Positions 1-11,254 of a DNA stretch of 64,000 nt are shown piece after piece. The notes under the pieces were generated by a model. It did no database searches. It saw only the letters and a program-made list of their open reading frames with translations, and was not told the origin of the DNA. A program made the position numbers and the translations under genes. The DNA comes from Viola odorata (Eukaryota; Streptophyta; Magnoliopsida; Malpighiales; Violaceae): the NCBI GenBank assembly GCA_963691705.1, contig OY829541.1:50736377-50800376 (forward strand), written 5' to 3'. How positions within the stretch are numbered: the first letter of the stretch is position 1; each line of letters begins with the position of its first letter.

Positions 1-139
1 AATTCTTGCAAATGAACCGAGAGAAAAAGATACAACGATAATTGACGAAGTATTATTTCGTACAAGGATCAAATTGCACCATCTCTCCTAACATACCAGA
101 CATTTTGTAAGACAAAGGAATGAACAAGTGGAAAAAACG
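1..139. other. Unassigned AT-rich edge sequence
   Basis: I see no gene or recognisable repeat in these bases before the left end of the long-inverted-repeat element that starts near 140. Confidence 0.4.
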
Positions 140-572
140 CTCTGGTCATTTAACTTGTCAATAAGGAACAATTTTATTACCCAATTATTTTTTGGGACAG
201 TTTAACACCTAACTTTTCAAAATTAGACGCATTGACCATTATGTCCAATTTTAACATTAATTTGGACTAAAAAGTGTATAAATTTTACTAAAATTTTAAC
301 TTTTGCCCCTATACTTAAAAAATATTCAAGAAATTTCTTTGAAGAAAAACTAAAATATTTTAAAAAGTAATATTTATTGCAAAAATTCCACCATCATGTC
401 ATTTTAGCCGCTTGAAGACCACTCACACTTTAGCAATAAAATAGGAAATAAGAAATATAAATGTATTAAAATTTTGAAAATATCTAAAAAAATATAAAAA
501 TTTATAGAGAATGGAATCGCTACAAGTAAGGTACTATAGGAACATCGTAACAATCTAATTATATTTTACTTT

Positions 573-739
573 TTGATTGAATTTTTTTGATTCTATTTTT
601 ATTTTTATTTTTAGAATTCATAGGATTTCGATTTTTAATTAAACAAACTTGTTTTCATGAGAAAAGTAACTCAACTATTATTTTGATTGGATTTTTTCAT
701 TTTTATTTTTATTTTTAGAATTCATAGGATTTTGATTTT
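573..739 (+). repeat. Direct repeat of about 60 bp, two copies
   Basis: Two direct copies, about 573-635 and 682-739, share the core TTTTTAGAATTCATAGGATT followed by T(C/T)GATTTTT. They sit inside the long-inverted-repeat element. No coding capacity is visible. Confidence 0.7.
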
Positions 740-782
740 TTGACACTCGGGTGACCACCACCCCACTGTTGTTGATCACTAA

Positions 783-1562
783 GACTTGCTAATTGGACGG
801 TCTAAGCTAAATTTCGCTAGGCCCTCTAAAAATTGAGACAGGTTGGGTCGGGCTTTTAGCGACCCAAGTTTTATATGACTCAAATTTGACTATCTTACTA
901 AATGGGCCGCCCGCGGGCCTCACGGGCCGGTCCATTTTTTTATTCCTTCATCGTCCACCGCCCTTTGCTCCTCCTCCTCCGCCTCCGAACTCAATTTTCA
1001 TGCTCTGTTGCTATTCAAAACAAACGATGTTGTTTACTTCTGTTGTTGGTGTTGTATGTGGTTATTATTGAATATGGCTATCTGGAGCGCTTTCATGTCT
1101 ACTTTCAGCAACAAAATGACAATATGCTTACAAAACAAAAGCCATTAACAGGCATACAAATAAAATAAAATCCTAAGTCAAGAAACAGCACTTGCATCTG
1201 CTGTTTCCCCTACATATATGTGCAGTTCCAAACTCACTCAAAACGAAAACAGAGTTGACAAATAATAAAAATACAATAAAACTTTAATCTCATTTCCTTC
1301 ATTTCCGCCTTGTTGGGTAGCTTAGCCGCCTTGTTTGGCTGAGCAGCAGGAGCAGCAGGCTGCTCTTTCTTGACCGGCTTCTCAGCAACCTTTTACATGG
1401 GCACGGGTCTGTACACGGGCTAAAAATCTAAAAGTTCAGGTCCGATCCTTTTACATTAACGGGCCGTCCAAAATCGGGCCTAAAATTTAATTGTCCAAGC
1501 CCGTCTATTTTTCGTAAGGCTCAAGCCGATTTTACGAGCGGCCTATCCAATTAGCAGGTCTA
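783..1562. mobile_element. Nested non-autonomous element with TGCTAATTGGA inverted ends
   Basis: The left end reads AAGACTTGCTAATTGGA and the right end, reverse-complemented, reads TAGACCTGCTAATTGGA. Both subterminal regions are rich in GGGCC/GGCCCG-type motifs. This end type is common in small hAT-like elements of plants (inference from memory). I could not find a convincing 8-bp target duplication. The element is nested in the larger inverted-repeat element and contains a possible captured coding fragment near 1290-1395. Confidence 0.45.
1290..1395 (-). pseudogene. Possible captured gene fragment (Lys/Pro/Ala-rich reading)
   Basis: On the minus strand this stretch reads without a stop as a Lys/Pro/Ala-rich peptide (AEKPVKKEQPAAPAAQ, then NKAAKLPNKAEMKEM), followed by AT-rich sequence like a 3' UTR. 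Its base composition differs from the surrounding repeat. It resembles the end of a highly expressed basic protein gene caught inside a transposon. I do not recognise the source and cannot exclude chance. Confidence 0.3.
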
Positions 1563-2371
1563 ACTGACTATTGGATAGGAAGATTTCCTCTAACCACTTT
1601 TCATCCCTCGGGTCTCAACACTATGCATATATTTTGAATTTTGCCATTTTTGCTTAGAAAATAATTCATGTTTTGTTAGTTTTAAGAAATATCCGCCTCA
1701 ATTCACTTTCCATTACAAAATGGGCTATATATTTTGACTTACCAAAAAATAGTAATTACTTTGTAATTAATATAATTTCAAAAATCAATTTAAATTAAGC
1801 AAATATATTTTTATTGAAACTATTTACATAAGAAATCAATTTTTATTTTTATTTTTAATTAATTATAACAATTTTTTAGGATTAAAGCGTGAGTGATCTC
1901 ACGTGCTTGTAATTCTTTATAGGATAAAATCAAATTTGTTAACTATTTTTTATATTTTTTTTCTTAATTATTTATTTATATATTATTAAAATATAAGTAA
2001 TTCCACGTGATCTAAAATGATGTTGGAATTTTTTCAATAAAATTTTATTTTTTAAAATATTTTGATAATGTTTTAATTTTTGTATAAAAAAATATATTTG
2101 ATATTTTTTAAGTATAAGGATGAAAGTTGAAACTTAGTAAAATTTTAGACAACTGTTAAAATTGAATAAGGTGGTTAAATGCGTCTAATTTTGAAAAATT
2201 TGGTGACTAAATGGTTAAAAAAATAGTTGTTGATAAAATTGTCCGGTCACACATGCCTTCAACAGCAGAGAACGGTGCCCTAAATTCGCCGCCACGGCGC
2301 CACCCCCACCAATCTCCCTCTCTTTTTTCTCCTACTCTTGTCAGCAACAGAACTTCCGGATTTCAAAAAAA

Positions 2372-4760
2372 ATGAGGCCACAGATTGTGCTTTTTGGCGA
2401 TTCGATAACGGAACAATCGTTCAGACCAGGGGGATGGGGTGCGTCTCTCGTCAATACTTACTCTCGCAAGGTATCGCCTTTGTTTATCGCACACTTTCGC
2501 GTTAAAGCTCTCTTCTTTATCACTTTCTGCGCATACCCTTTACTCATTTATCATCATTGTCATTATCATCCTCATTAACCATTTGGTATTTATGAAAAAT
2601 ACAATGTAGGTTGATGTGCTTGTCCGTGGTTATGGTGGTTACAACACGAGATGGGCCTTGTTCTTGTTAAACCATCTTTTCCCTCTTGTAGAGTTCCAAT
2701 CTTGTACTCTTTTTGGTGGTGGGTGTTTTGAAACAACTCCTCTTTTTTTTCTTGAATTCTAAGTGGGTTTTTGGTTTTGTGGGGTTTAGGATTCTCATGT
2801 GAAGGCTCCGGCTGCTGCTACTATATTTTTTGGTGCTAATGATGCAGCTTTGTTGGGGAGGAATGGTGAAAGGCAGCATGTTCCTGTGGATGAGTATAAG
2901 GAGAATCTTAGAAAAATTGTGCAGCATTTGAAGGTTCTGTTACAACTTATAACTTTTGTTTTCTTGGTGTGTATAGTCTTGCTTAGCATTTCTTTTTGTG
3001 AGTTCCATGAAATCTTGCATGATTGCTTTTTGTTTTGATGTTATGCTTAACTGGTAATGATCTGGTAGCTTATATCCTATTATCTGCGTACCTTCTAGGT
3101 TGGTGGGTCATTACACTTGAGAATTTTAGGTTGCTTAAATGGTTAGAAACTAGATGGAATGATCTTAGATCTCTTGTTAATTGGAAAATACTGTGTAAAA
3201 GAAGTTATCAGTACGGAGTTCCTCGTATTTATAGTGAATGAACTACGTGCAAATTATGATTATGCAATGCACTCTTTGAATGATTATGAGTTGAAATATT
3301 CTCAATTACTAGATCTATTAGCCACTCTGATGAATCTATTGCAGGAGTGGTCACCTGTCATGCTGGTTGTGCTTATTACCCCTCCACCAGTTGATGAGGC
3401 AGGGCGAATGGAGTATGCCAAGTATGATATTTCTCAATGCGGCTTGCGTTGAGGGAGATGCCCACCCGTTCTTAAAGAAATTTCTTGTTTTGTTTGTTTG
3501 CTATTTGGATTTCTTTTCATTTTCTTTTCTGCTTTGCACATTTGTGTTAGAAATTATGAGCTGTTGAGTTATGGCTCAACTGGTAAAATGCTGGATTAAG
3601 AAGAAGTTTGGAAAAGAGAGAAAGATGGGGGAGAAAGGTGTTGCATATTTTCCTCCTGTTTTAATGCTTGGTTTTGTCCTGCTAAACTTTGCCTCTAATT
3701 GTAATGAACAAAACATACTCTTCTGCATTTCTTTTCCTTCCATTTTCTACAGTTAACATCTTGGGCTTAATTTCCAAAACCAAGTGTAATGTCCATCTCA
3801 TCCAAAGCAGAACTATATTACCAAGATCAACTCCCGACTTTGCTCTTTGTTTAATAGATTTCTAGCCTCCAACGTCTGCATTCCTGTAATGGATCAAGAG
3901 TTTTACATTCCTGAAGTTTTCTCATTCGAATGCAACATAATCCAGTTGCCACTATAATACAATTTACTACTGGCATTTCTTATCTTGTAAGTAAACATTA
4001 CAGAATGCGTTATACGTAATCCTACAACTGTGGTTGGCAGATCATTGTATGGAGAGAAGGCTATGAAACTACCAGAAAGGACAAATGAAATGGCTGGAGG
4101 TTATGCAAGGCAATGTGTAGAATTAGCCAAAGACCTCGGCATACGCTCCATTGATCTATGGTCCACGATGCAGGAAACGGAGGGTTGGCAGAAAAAATTC
4201 TTGAGGTTTGTGTTATTTATTCCAGAATTTGGTGCATGTAAATGAAAAGCCTTCTACGGCTTAGCACAAGTGGATGACCACTGTGTGCCGAATGCTATAA
4301 AATTTCTTAGACTTGTTAATCCTGTATTCTCAAAGATCCTTACCATCCCATTCTTATTGCCACCTTATTCCTGAAGGAATCTTCTTGAATAGCTGAAGAA
4401 TTTAGTGGACTGTTGAAAAGCAAAGAAACAAGTCTTCTCTGGATGGAAGTACTTGGCTTATTTATGGGGTTTTTAAACTGTCTGAAAGTGAACAGAACCT
4501 TTGTCCTTTTAGTCCGATCAGTTGTTTAGTTTCGACTTGAGAATTTAATGGGTTGGGACTTGGAAGTGCTAATGAGCATGTTTGGTTGCAGTGATGGTTT
4601 GCACCTGACTACAGAAGGCAACGCAATTGTCCACCGAGAAGTTGTAAGAGTATTCAGTGAAGCATGGCTCTCTGCTGAAGCAATACCAGCGGATGCCCCT
4701 CACCATTCAGAAATTGATGGAACGAACCCTGAAAAGGCATTCCAACAGATATGCTTGTAG
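2372..4760 (+). CDS. GDSL/SGNH-hydrolase esterase (At5g45920/CPRD49-like), 243 aa
   Basis: Six exons fit in frame: 2372-2470, 2610-2687, 2790-2933, 3345-3421, 4041-4205 and 4592-4760 (732 nt). The product belongs to the small plant SGNH hydrolases related to yeast isoamyl-acetate-hydrolysing esterase. Visible blocks are GDSITE near residue 9 with the nucleophile Ser (block I), an RGYGGYNTRW Gly block, GANDA near residue 76 (block III, oxyanion Asn) and DGLHLT near residue 190 with the catalytic Asp and His (block V). It lacks a clear signal peptide, so a cytosolic or peripheral location is likely (inference). The length matches the usual 240 or so residues. The ATG chosen directly precedes the conserved PQIVLFGDSIT start. 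The natural substrate is unknown. Confidence 0.9.
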
Positions 4761-6562
4761 CATTGCGGTTCTTTCATTTCTCTTTTATGGGTATGTTGCT
4801 TTTTTACCCATGGATTCTTTGCCATTTGCCTTTTAGCTGTTCTCTAGTAATGCTGAATTTCAAACAAGTTTCAAAACGAAACGAATAAAGAGATTGTTCA
4901 CATGATCACAATATATTTGATAGTTGTATTGTTTTCACCATGTCCATGTATTGTGCATTTAACATGAGAAGATTCAACATTTCAGTGCATGGATTTTGGC
5001 TTGAAGCCATATATGTTTCTTGGTAGATCATGCCATATCTTCTTTTTAAGTGAGCGTACCTACTCGTACAACTCAACGCAGTTTTCATTCACCAATTTCT
5101 ACATGCAATTTGGTGTTTGGTTAAATATTCAATGTATAGATAGTTGAAAAAGAACTTGCATCATGTTCATTATTTGGTAAAAACCTAACTAAGAGAATGC
5201 ATATTGCAACTGTTCATAGCACGCAGCAGGAACTCTTCATGGGTTCCCTAGTCTCCATGTGTGTCAGTTGAACCACTGCTATCTTTTCAAGCTTCAATTC
5301 GATCATAGATTGGTCGAACGCACCTTCTATATATGCAAATCCATTTTCGGGTCGAATTCGAATGACTTCAATCCTAGAAAAAAAGATGACCCTTTATCAC
5401 ATTATAGATGCACTTCTTGTTCTGCTGTATTCATAAAAATAAAAATTAATAACAATACGCAAAGACGAGAATATATGTGCGCGTTCCCGTGCCCGTGCCC
5501 GTGCGTATAATTTAGACCGTACAATTTGCTTATTCTTGTATTCCATTGACATTGTTGGAGCTAAAAGCTTCAGGAATCCACAGGAAGAAACGAATTCTTG
5601 GAGAGATCTTAAGTTGACCATTAATTTCAGAATAACTGTCCTATTTATATGATTATGATGTAAGCCCACCATTAATATGAGATTAATTCGTACGACTAAA
5701 GTCCCACCTATTAGGAACTGGAAAATTTTATTGCATAGTTGAATGATAATTAACTTCTCTCAATCCTATTTATTTCCTAGTTCAAGTTGACCTCTTCTTG
5801 TGTTGTTAAAGGAGCCCAAAATAAAATCTCGTCAAAATAACATTAATCACAACTTAAACGGGTGTAATGTGTGATTAAAAGACATGTCAAAATCATTAGA
5901 TGCAAACAATCTCATGTTAGTGTTGGTCAATCTCATATTAATGTGCATATAAATTACCAAATAAAATTAATATTGATGATCAAATTCAAGACTATAAAAA
6001 CATGCATATTTATTAAACCTAATTAACAACATGAACTTAATTAATGTTATAATTAATCATAATACAACAATGTTTACCGTTACATTGACCTGGTTAGTAA
6101 ATTAATTAGATATTTTTTATTGTACTAGTAATTTAGAAAAAAAACTGTAACAAAAGAATCCATTAATGCACAAAAATAAAACTACTCAACACATAATGGA
6201 ACTTCAATGCAACTTAATTAATGGCAATATCCCTCTTAATTAACTCTTACTCCACACACTTAATTCAAATGATTTAATTTCTACTTTGACCACATTTTTC
6301 TTTTCAATAATAATTAAATGTCCATCAACAGTATAAAAAGACTATTAAGAATAGGTTAATAGTCACTAAAATTAAGTATTAGCAAGTAATATCAACCATT
6401 AGATCACTAATAATCAATGGTCATGATCATAAACCTCTAGCATAAATGCTTATTACCTAGCTACCTTTTTCCTATTAAGTAGCACACAAAGGTGAGACTC
6501 TCACTCCCTCACTCCTTAATTCCCACCATTAAAAACCTCAAAATCAACTTCTTCTTCTTGTC
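4761..6562. other. Intergenic: esterase 3' flank and MYB gene 5' flank
   Basis: I see no gene. The first few hundred bases should hold the esterase 3' UTR. A short CCCGTG repeat lies at about 5485-5505. From about 5820 the sequence is very AT-rich with many TTAATTAA-like words and is likely promoter of the MYB gene; a run of TCACTCCCTCACTCC lies close upstream of its ATG. Confidence 0.5.
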
Positions 6563-8342
6563 ATGGAGGTTGATAACAACAAGTTCATGAGGCAAGACCT
6601 TTGTTCCCAACAAATGTTCTTGTCTGAAACTAATTACACAAACAAACCAACATTCACGAAACAAGATCATCATCTTTTCCCTTATGATCAATCATCCCCG
6701 ACATCCTCCAAAGCTTTTATCAACGAATTCGATCATAATAATCCTCACCATCCTCAGTTTCAGACAATGAATCAATCGTCGTCTTCTTCATCCAACCCTA
6801 TATTCGGTCTCCAAGATACTAGCCCTAGTACTACTACTACTACTTTTGATGCTCCTTTCAATGCTGCTAATTTCTCTTATGGATCATCATCAACGAACAT
6901 TAATGATCTCGATTTCTACGATTACGAGTGCAAGCCTTTCTTATCGGATTATACGAATATTAGCAATGGTGGGCTTGGTCATCAATTAGGTATTGACCAT
7001 AGCTTAATCCCTCTTTCTCTTCCTCATAGAAACAATTTCATCGGTAATATTATTCCCCTCGACAACATGGGGCATCACAATATCATCCCTGTATCTTACA
7101 ATCAAGAGATGATCAAGCCTAGGAGGTTTGAGGGAGCTGATGATGTTAATACAAAACATGACTACTACAAGAACAAGAATAGGGTTCTACCCTGCGCACG
7201 AAGGGGACCATGGAATAATAAAGGTCGCAAAAAGAATGTAGTCAAAGGACAATGGACTATCGATGAAGATAGGTACACAAGATTTTTATTTTCTTCTATA
7301 TATGCATATGTTTATTCTCAATTAATTATTAATTTATGTATATCTAGGCTTTTGATTCGACTGGTTCAAGAGTATGGAGTGAGGAAATGGTCTCATATTG
7401 CTCAAATGCTGCCTGGAAGGATTGGGAAGCAGTGTAGGGAAAGATGGCACAACCATCTCAGGCCTGATATTAAGGTTCATTTTTATGTTTTTGATTATTT
7501 TCTACAATGAAATCGTATTAGATATATCTTTTTCGGTCTATTCGGGTGTCCTCATTAGTATTATTGCCACATGAGAAAACCATGCATACAAGACACTCAT
7601 GCAAGGTTTGATTTGTCAAAATGTGTTAAGAATAGTAAGATCTGATGTCATGTCAATTCATCTTTTTCCTTTTTTGATTTTATATATTTTCTTTAATTTT
7701 CCTTTTTTGCTTACAATATATTAATTACAGAAGGATACATGGAATGAGGATGAGGATAAAGTCTTGATAGAGGCGCACACTGAGATTGGAAACAGATGGG
7801 CTGAGATTGCAAAAAGATTGCCTGGAAGAACAGAAAATTCGATCAAGAACCACTGGAATGCAACCAAGAGAAGGCAGTACTCCAAAAGAAAATGCAGAAC
7901 AAAGCATCCTAAAGCATCACTCCTGCAAGAATACATCAAGAGCCTCAACTTGGACTCAGCTGGCAATGTGGAGATCAATCAAGAGATCAAAAACTTTGCT
8001 TCTGATGGCGCTGCTGCTATCAAGACTAATAATAATACCAATACTGTAGGTGATGAGAAATTCTTAGAGGAAGTGATTGGAAAAAACGAGGAGGAGGAGG
8101 AGGAGTTGATTCCAAGTTTTGATGATTTTAATGATGTCCCGGATTTTGAATTTGATGAGAAATTGTTCCAAGATGGGAGCGGTATTGATTCTCTGCTTGA
8201 TGATCTACCTTGCCCTCCTGGTTCTGATGATCATGAGGTAAAAAGTTTTGAAATGGATATGAGAGTGGAGGATGTGATGGATTTTGATGGAAAAAAAGAT
8301 TTGGATTTGGTGGAGATGATGTCTCAAGCTAACAACAACTAA
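6563..8342 (+). CDS. R2R3-MYB transcription factor of the MYB98/MYB64/MYB119 group, 482 aa
   Basis: Three exons: 6563-7272, 7348-7474 and 7731-8342 (1449 nt). The N-terminal half (about 1-220) is low in complexity and rich in Ser, Asn, His and Phe. R2 spans about 228-279 and R3 about 280-330. Conserved Trp residues appear in [33 protein letters not shown] and [10 protein letters not shown]. The run [20 protein letters not shown] is characteristic of the MYB98/64/115/118/119 group, whose Arabidopsis members act in synergids and endosperm or embryo control (known for the family). The repeats are at the C-terminal side rather than the N terminus, again as in that group. The tail is acidic, with a Glu run and a DFDD-type segment, and may be an activation domain (inference). 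The precise orthologue cannot be settled without a tree. Confidence 0.9.
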
Positions 8343-9229
8343 TAGATTGGAGAGGTGGAATTTAATTAATATATTTAAAATTTAAAATAAAACTAGAACA
8401 GTCATGTCTTTCTGATGTGTGTTGTAATGTTGCGACATGGAAAGTAAGTTTTAGAATGAAAAACTTGTATTGTCTATGTTTGAGACTTTTATTGCAAACT
8501 AGTTTTTTCCCAAATGCAAATGAAAAAAATTATGGGTAAATTAATCTTTGCTAACAAGGTTTAAGATGTGAATTGGAACGAGGAAGACTAATGACATATA
8601 TTTCTGAGTGTCTTCTCAATTAAGAGTAGTCTTTTTCGAACACTATTGAATCTCTAAAAAGAAGCAACTCTCTCGAAATGATTCACCGCCTTTTTCTTGT
8701 GAGTTTTCTATGCCTTTATCTTTTATTTATAATTCTTTAATACCATTTTAAGTGTTTTACTCCCCAAAAAAACCATTAAAATCATGGTCATAATGATTTT
8801 TTATTCGGCAACTTTTTTTTTCTAATATGAAAATTTCTTACTTATGGTCACGAAAGAGGTTATGTTCTTTTTCTTATCTTTAATTTACTTAGGTGTATAT
8901 AAGTAGTTAACTAATCGTTAATAAATAGCGCACATACTTATATGTTATTAAACTAATCACGCATAAGTATTAGGTTTGGTATTGAGGTCATAATTAGGGA
9001 GTGTCTTAAACTTAGGTGAATATAATATAAGTGTGTGATTTGTTACATTTAAAGTATCTTAGAAATGTTCCGTAAGATGTGATCTTATAGTTATTCTTTC
9101 CTAACTCGAGGGGGCATATAGAATTTTCGTGCATAATGTAACCATGCTTCAATGAATGGAGTAACAAATGCGTACAAATTAATACAACATGAAGTAGTTA
9201 CACTGAATTTTGGTTTGACGAAAAATAAG
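8343..9229. other. Intergenic AT-rich sequence after the MYB gene
   Basis: The first 150-200 bases are likely MYB 3' UTR. The rest is AT-rich with no coding feature or repeat that I can define. Confidence 0.45.
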
Positions 9230-10170
9230 AGATTTTTTTAGATAGATTCAGATCATCGTATAGGACGATGGACTAAACCAATAATAACATGACATGTGTT
9301 TAAAATATTACAACTCATAAGTTTTATTTTAAAAAATAAACTAATTTTTTTCCTATAATTTTTTTTTTTTAATTCCTTCTTTTCCTTATCTCGTCCTCGC
9401 TATTAATCCCTTACACTGTGTCGCCACTCCTCTTTACAGCCACCGTATCCTTCCCATCTAAAACCAACATGAAAATCGCATATCTACTTTTATTTATTTA
9501 TTTATTATACAATATTGTTAATTATTTCGAATTAAAAATTCAATTGCATATTAGATTATTTGTCTGCCTATATATGTACAGTGATTATGTTATCATGAAT
9601 TCATGAACTGGGTGTTTTACTATATGCTTTTGGAGCAAGGTGTTGGTGGTTATGAAGGAGGAGGAAGCGGTGATAGTAGGGTGGAGGAGATGGAAGCAAA
9701 GTGGTGGCTGCGGAGGGGAAGAAGGAGGAGCCGATGATGGAGAAGGTGTGATGGCGCGGTTGTGAAGGAGGAGGATGCAATGGCTGTGGTTGTAAAGGAG
9801 GAGGATGCAATGGCTATGGTGGCGAGGAGAGCGACGAGACCAAAAGCGGGGTAAGAGGAGTTAATTAACGGTGGTTGCAGAATCTAGAGGAGAATGTGGA
9901 GGTAATGGTTATAGAGGAGAGGAGATGGCAGCAATGGAGGTGGACCTCATGGGAAGGGTGAAACGAAGAAGATGAGTTAAGAAAAAGAGAGAGATGAGTT
10001 TAGAAAGAGAACCGAAACTAGTTTTTTTTATAACATATTATAATGATGTGTCATATTTTAAAAAATAATAATAATGAGATGTCACATTTTCTGAGACGTG
10101 TCATGTTATTATGCAATATACCGAGTCTATTTAAGATTTTTTCTAAAAACAAATATTAAATTTTCAAATT
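9230..10170. mobile_element. Possible inverted-repeat element with purine/pyrimidine-polarised centre
   Basis: The left flank carries AATAACATGACATGTGTTT and the right flank, reverse-complemented, AATAACATGACACGTCTCAG, both next to AGATAGATTC/AATAGACTCGG-like words and followed by AT-rich sequence. This is consistent with diverged terminal inverted repeats. The centre changes from a C/T-rich plus strand (about 9370-9470) to a G/A-rich plus strand (about 9640-9990). It includes two direct copies of GGAGGAGGATGCAATGGCT near 9767 and 9797. No protein is recognisable. Ends and class are uncertain. Confidence 0.35.
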
Positions 10171-11254
10171 TTGTTAAAACACAAAGGATTTTTTTTTTTT
10201 TTTTGGTAAAGCATAGAAGCTTATTTGATCTGATCATACTAGTGTTTAATTGTGGAGAGAGGCGGGAGTAAATCAAAAGGTGGTTTTGTGGTGTAAAGAC
10301 GAGATGTTACAAGATATAATAATGAGAATTAATTAATATCATGATTCATGAAGAACAATATACTAGTAATTAATGAATATTTATGAAAGTCAGTCAAATA
10401 CCAGTTAGTGATAATAGAGTTGTCGTCGGGTTAGTTCCATGTCTGAGGTTTCTGTAATTGTTCAATTTCTGTCGATAGTAGGAAGAAAATGATTTTATAT
10501 TTTCACTTTCTTTTATTTGACTAAAATGCATTTAAGCTACATTTGTCATCTATTAGTGGTTTGACATTCTCACTCTTACGGAATTCTCAATAGTTGCTGA
10601 TTCCGTCCTCTTTATTGTTTTTTTATCTATTTATTATTATTATTATGTTATAAGTTTCAGTTTCATTGAGAAAGATACTGTAACCTGCCCTTACTGAGGC
10701 CATAAGCAAGAGGATGGCCTCTCTTTTTCAGATTTTGCGCAACAATAAAGCAACTATAATTTACTTATTGTCAGCAGGAATGCCCTTTCGTAAAGACAAC
10801 TAACAACAATAACATCTTGTCAGCAGAAATGTCCGTCCTACGAAGAGAGAGAACAAGGGACACTCTGGTTGGTATAACTAGCCTCAGAACTTTGCAACTA
10901 ACAAGGTTTCCTACTAGGTCCGGCACAACACCGTACCGAACCGAACCCCTTGCTTCTCACAAAGCACATTCCTAACCTGATCAAGAAGATAGAATCATAT
11001 CCTGGTTTACCAACAAAAATAAGTGTAATTACGCGGGAAAACAAAATCTCAGTGTCAGGTACAAGTACACCATGTAAAAATATTTCAGAAAGAGGTTGGG
11101 AATAAAATCATTGAAAAAAAATTCCAAAGAACAAACCAAAAATCTAATTGAGTGCCTTAAAAGCTCTACAAAAGTGTTCCTGATTGCAGCAATATAGATG
11201 CTATCATCTAATCAATCAGTGAGTTTCGCCAAAAAAAATCTCTTCCCAGATTTT
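10171..11254. other. Intergenic; 3' flank of the translocator gene
   Basis: There is a poly-T run at about 10190-10205, then unremarkable sequence. The part adjoining 11254 should include the 3' UTR of the minus-strand translocator gene. No gene is seen. Confidence 0.45.

Larger units (their letters stand above)
140..2255. mobile_element. Degenerate long-terminal-inverted-repeat element (Mutator-like or foldback), with nested insertions
   Basis: Bases about 140-480 reappear, diverged, in inverted orientation at about 1800-2255. The shared stretches include TTTTCAAAATTAGACGCATT, ATACTTAAAAAATAT, an AAAATTCCA(C/A)CATCAT block and an ACTCAC.CTTTA block. Long arms round a non-coding centre fit a Mutator-like or foldback non-autonomous element. 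The exact ends and the target duplication are not clear, so the superfamily is inference. The middle (about 560-1800) holds other repeats, listed separately. The right end lies about 115 bp upstream of the esterase start codon, so the element probably forms part of that gene's promoter. Confidence 0.5.

Noticed and set aside
886..1168. Small plus-strand ORFs near the left end
   Set aside because: They lie in transposon-like sequence and resemble no known protein.
3565..3605. tRNA- or SINE-like A box (TGGCTCAACTGG) in an esterase intron
   Set aside because: No B box, no cloverleaf partner stems and no A-rich tail follow; a chance match is likely.
5480..5505. GC-rich CCCGTG repeat as a regulatory array
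   Set aside because: Only about three units; no link to a promoter is evident.
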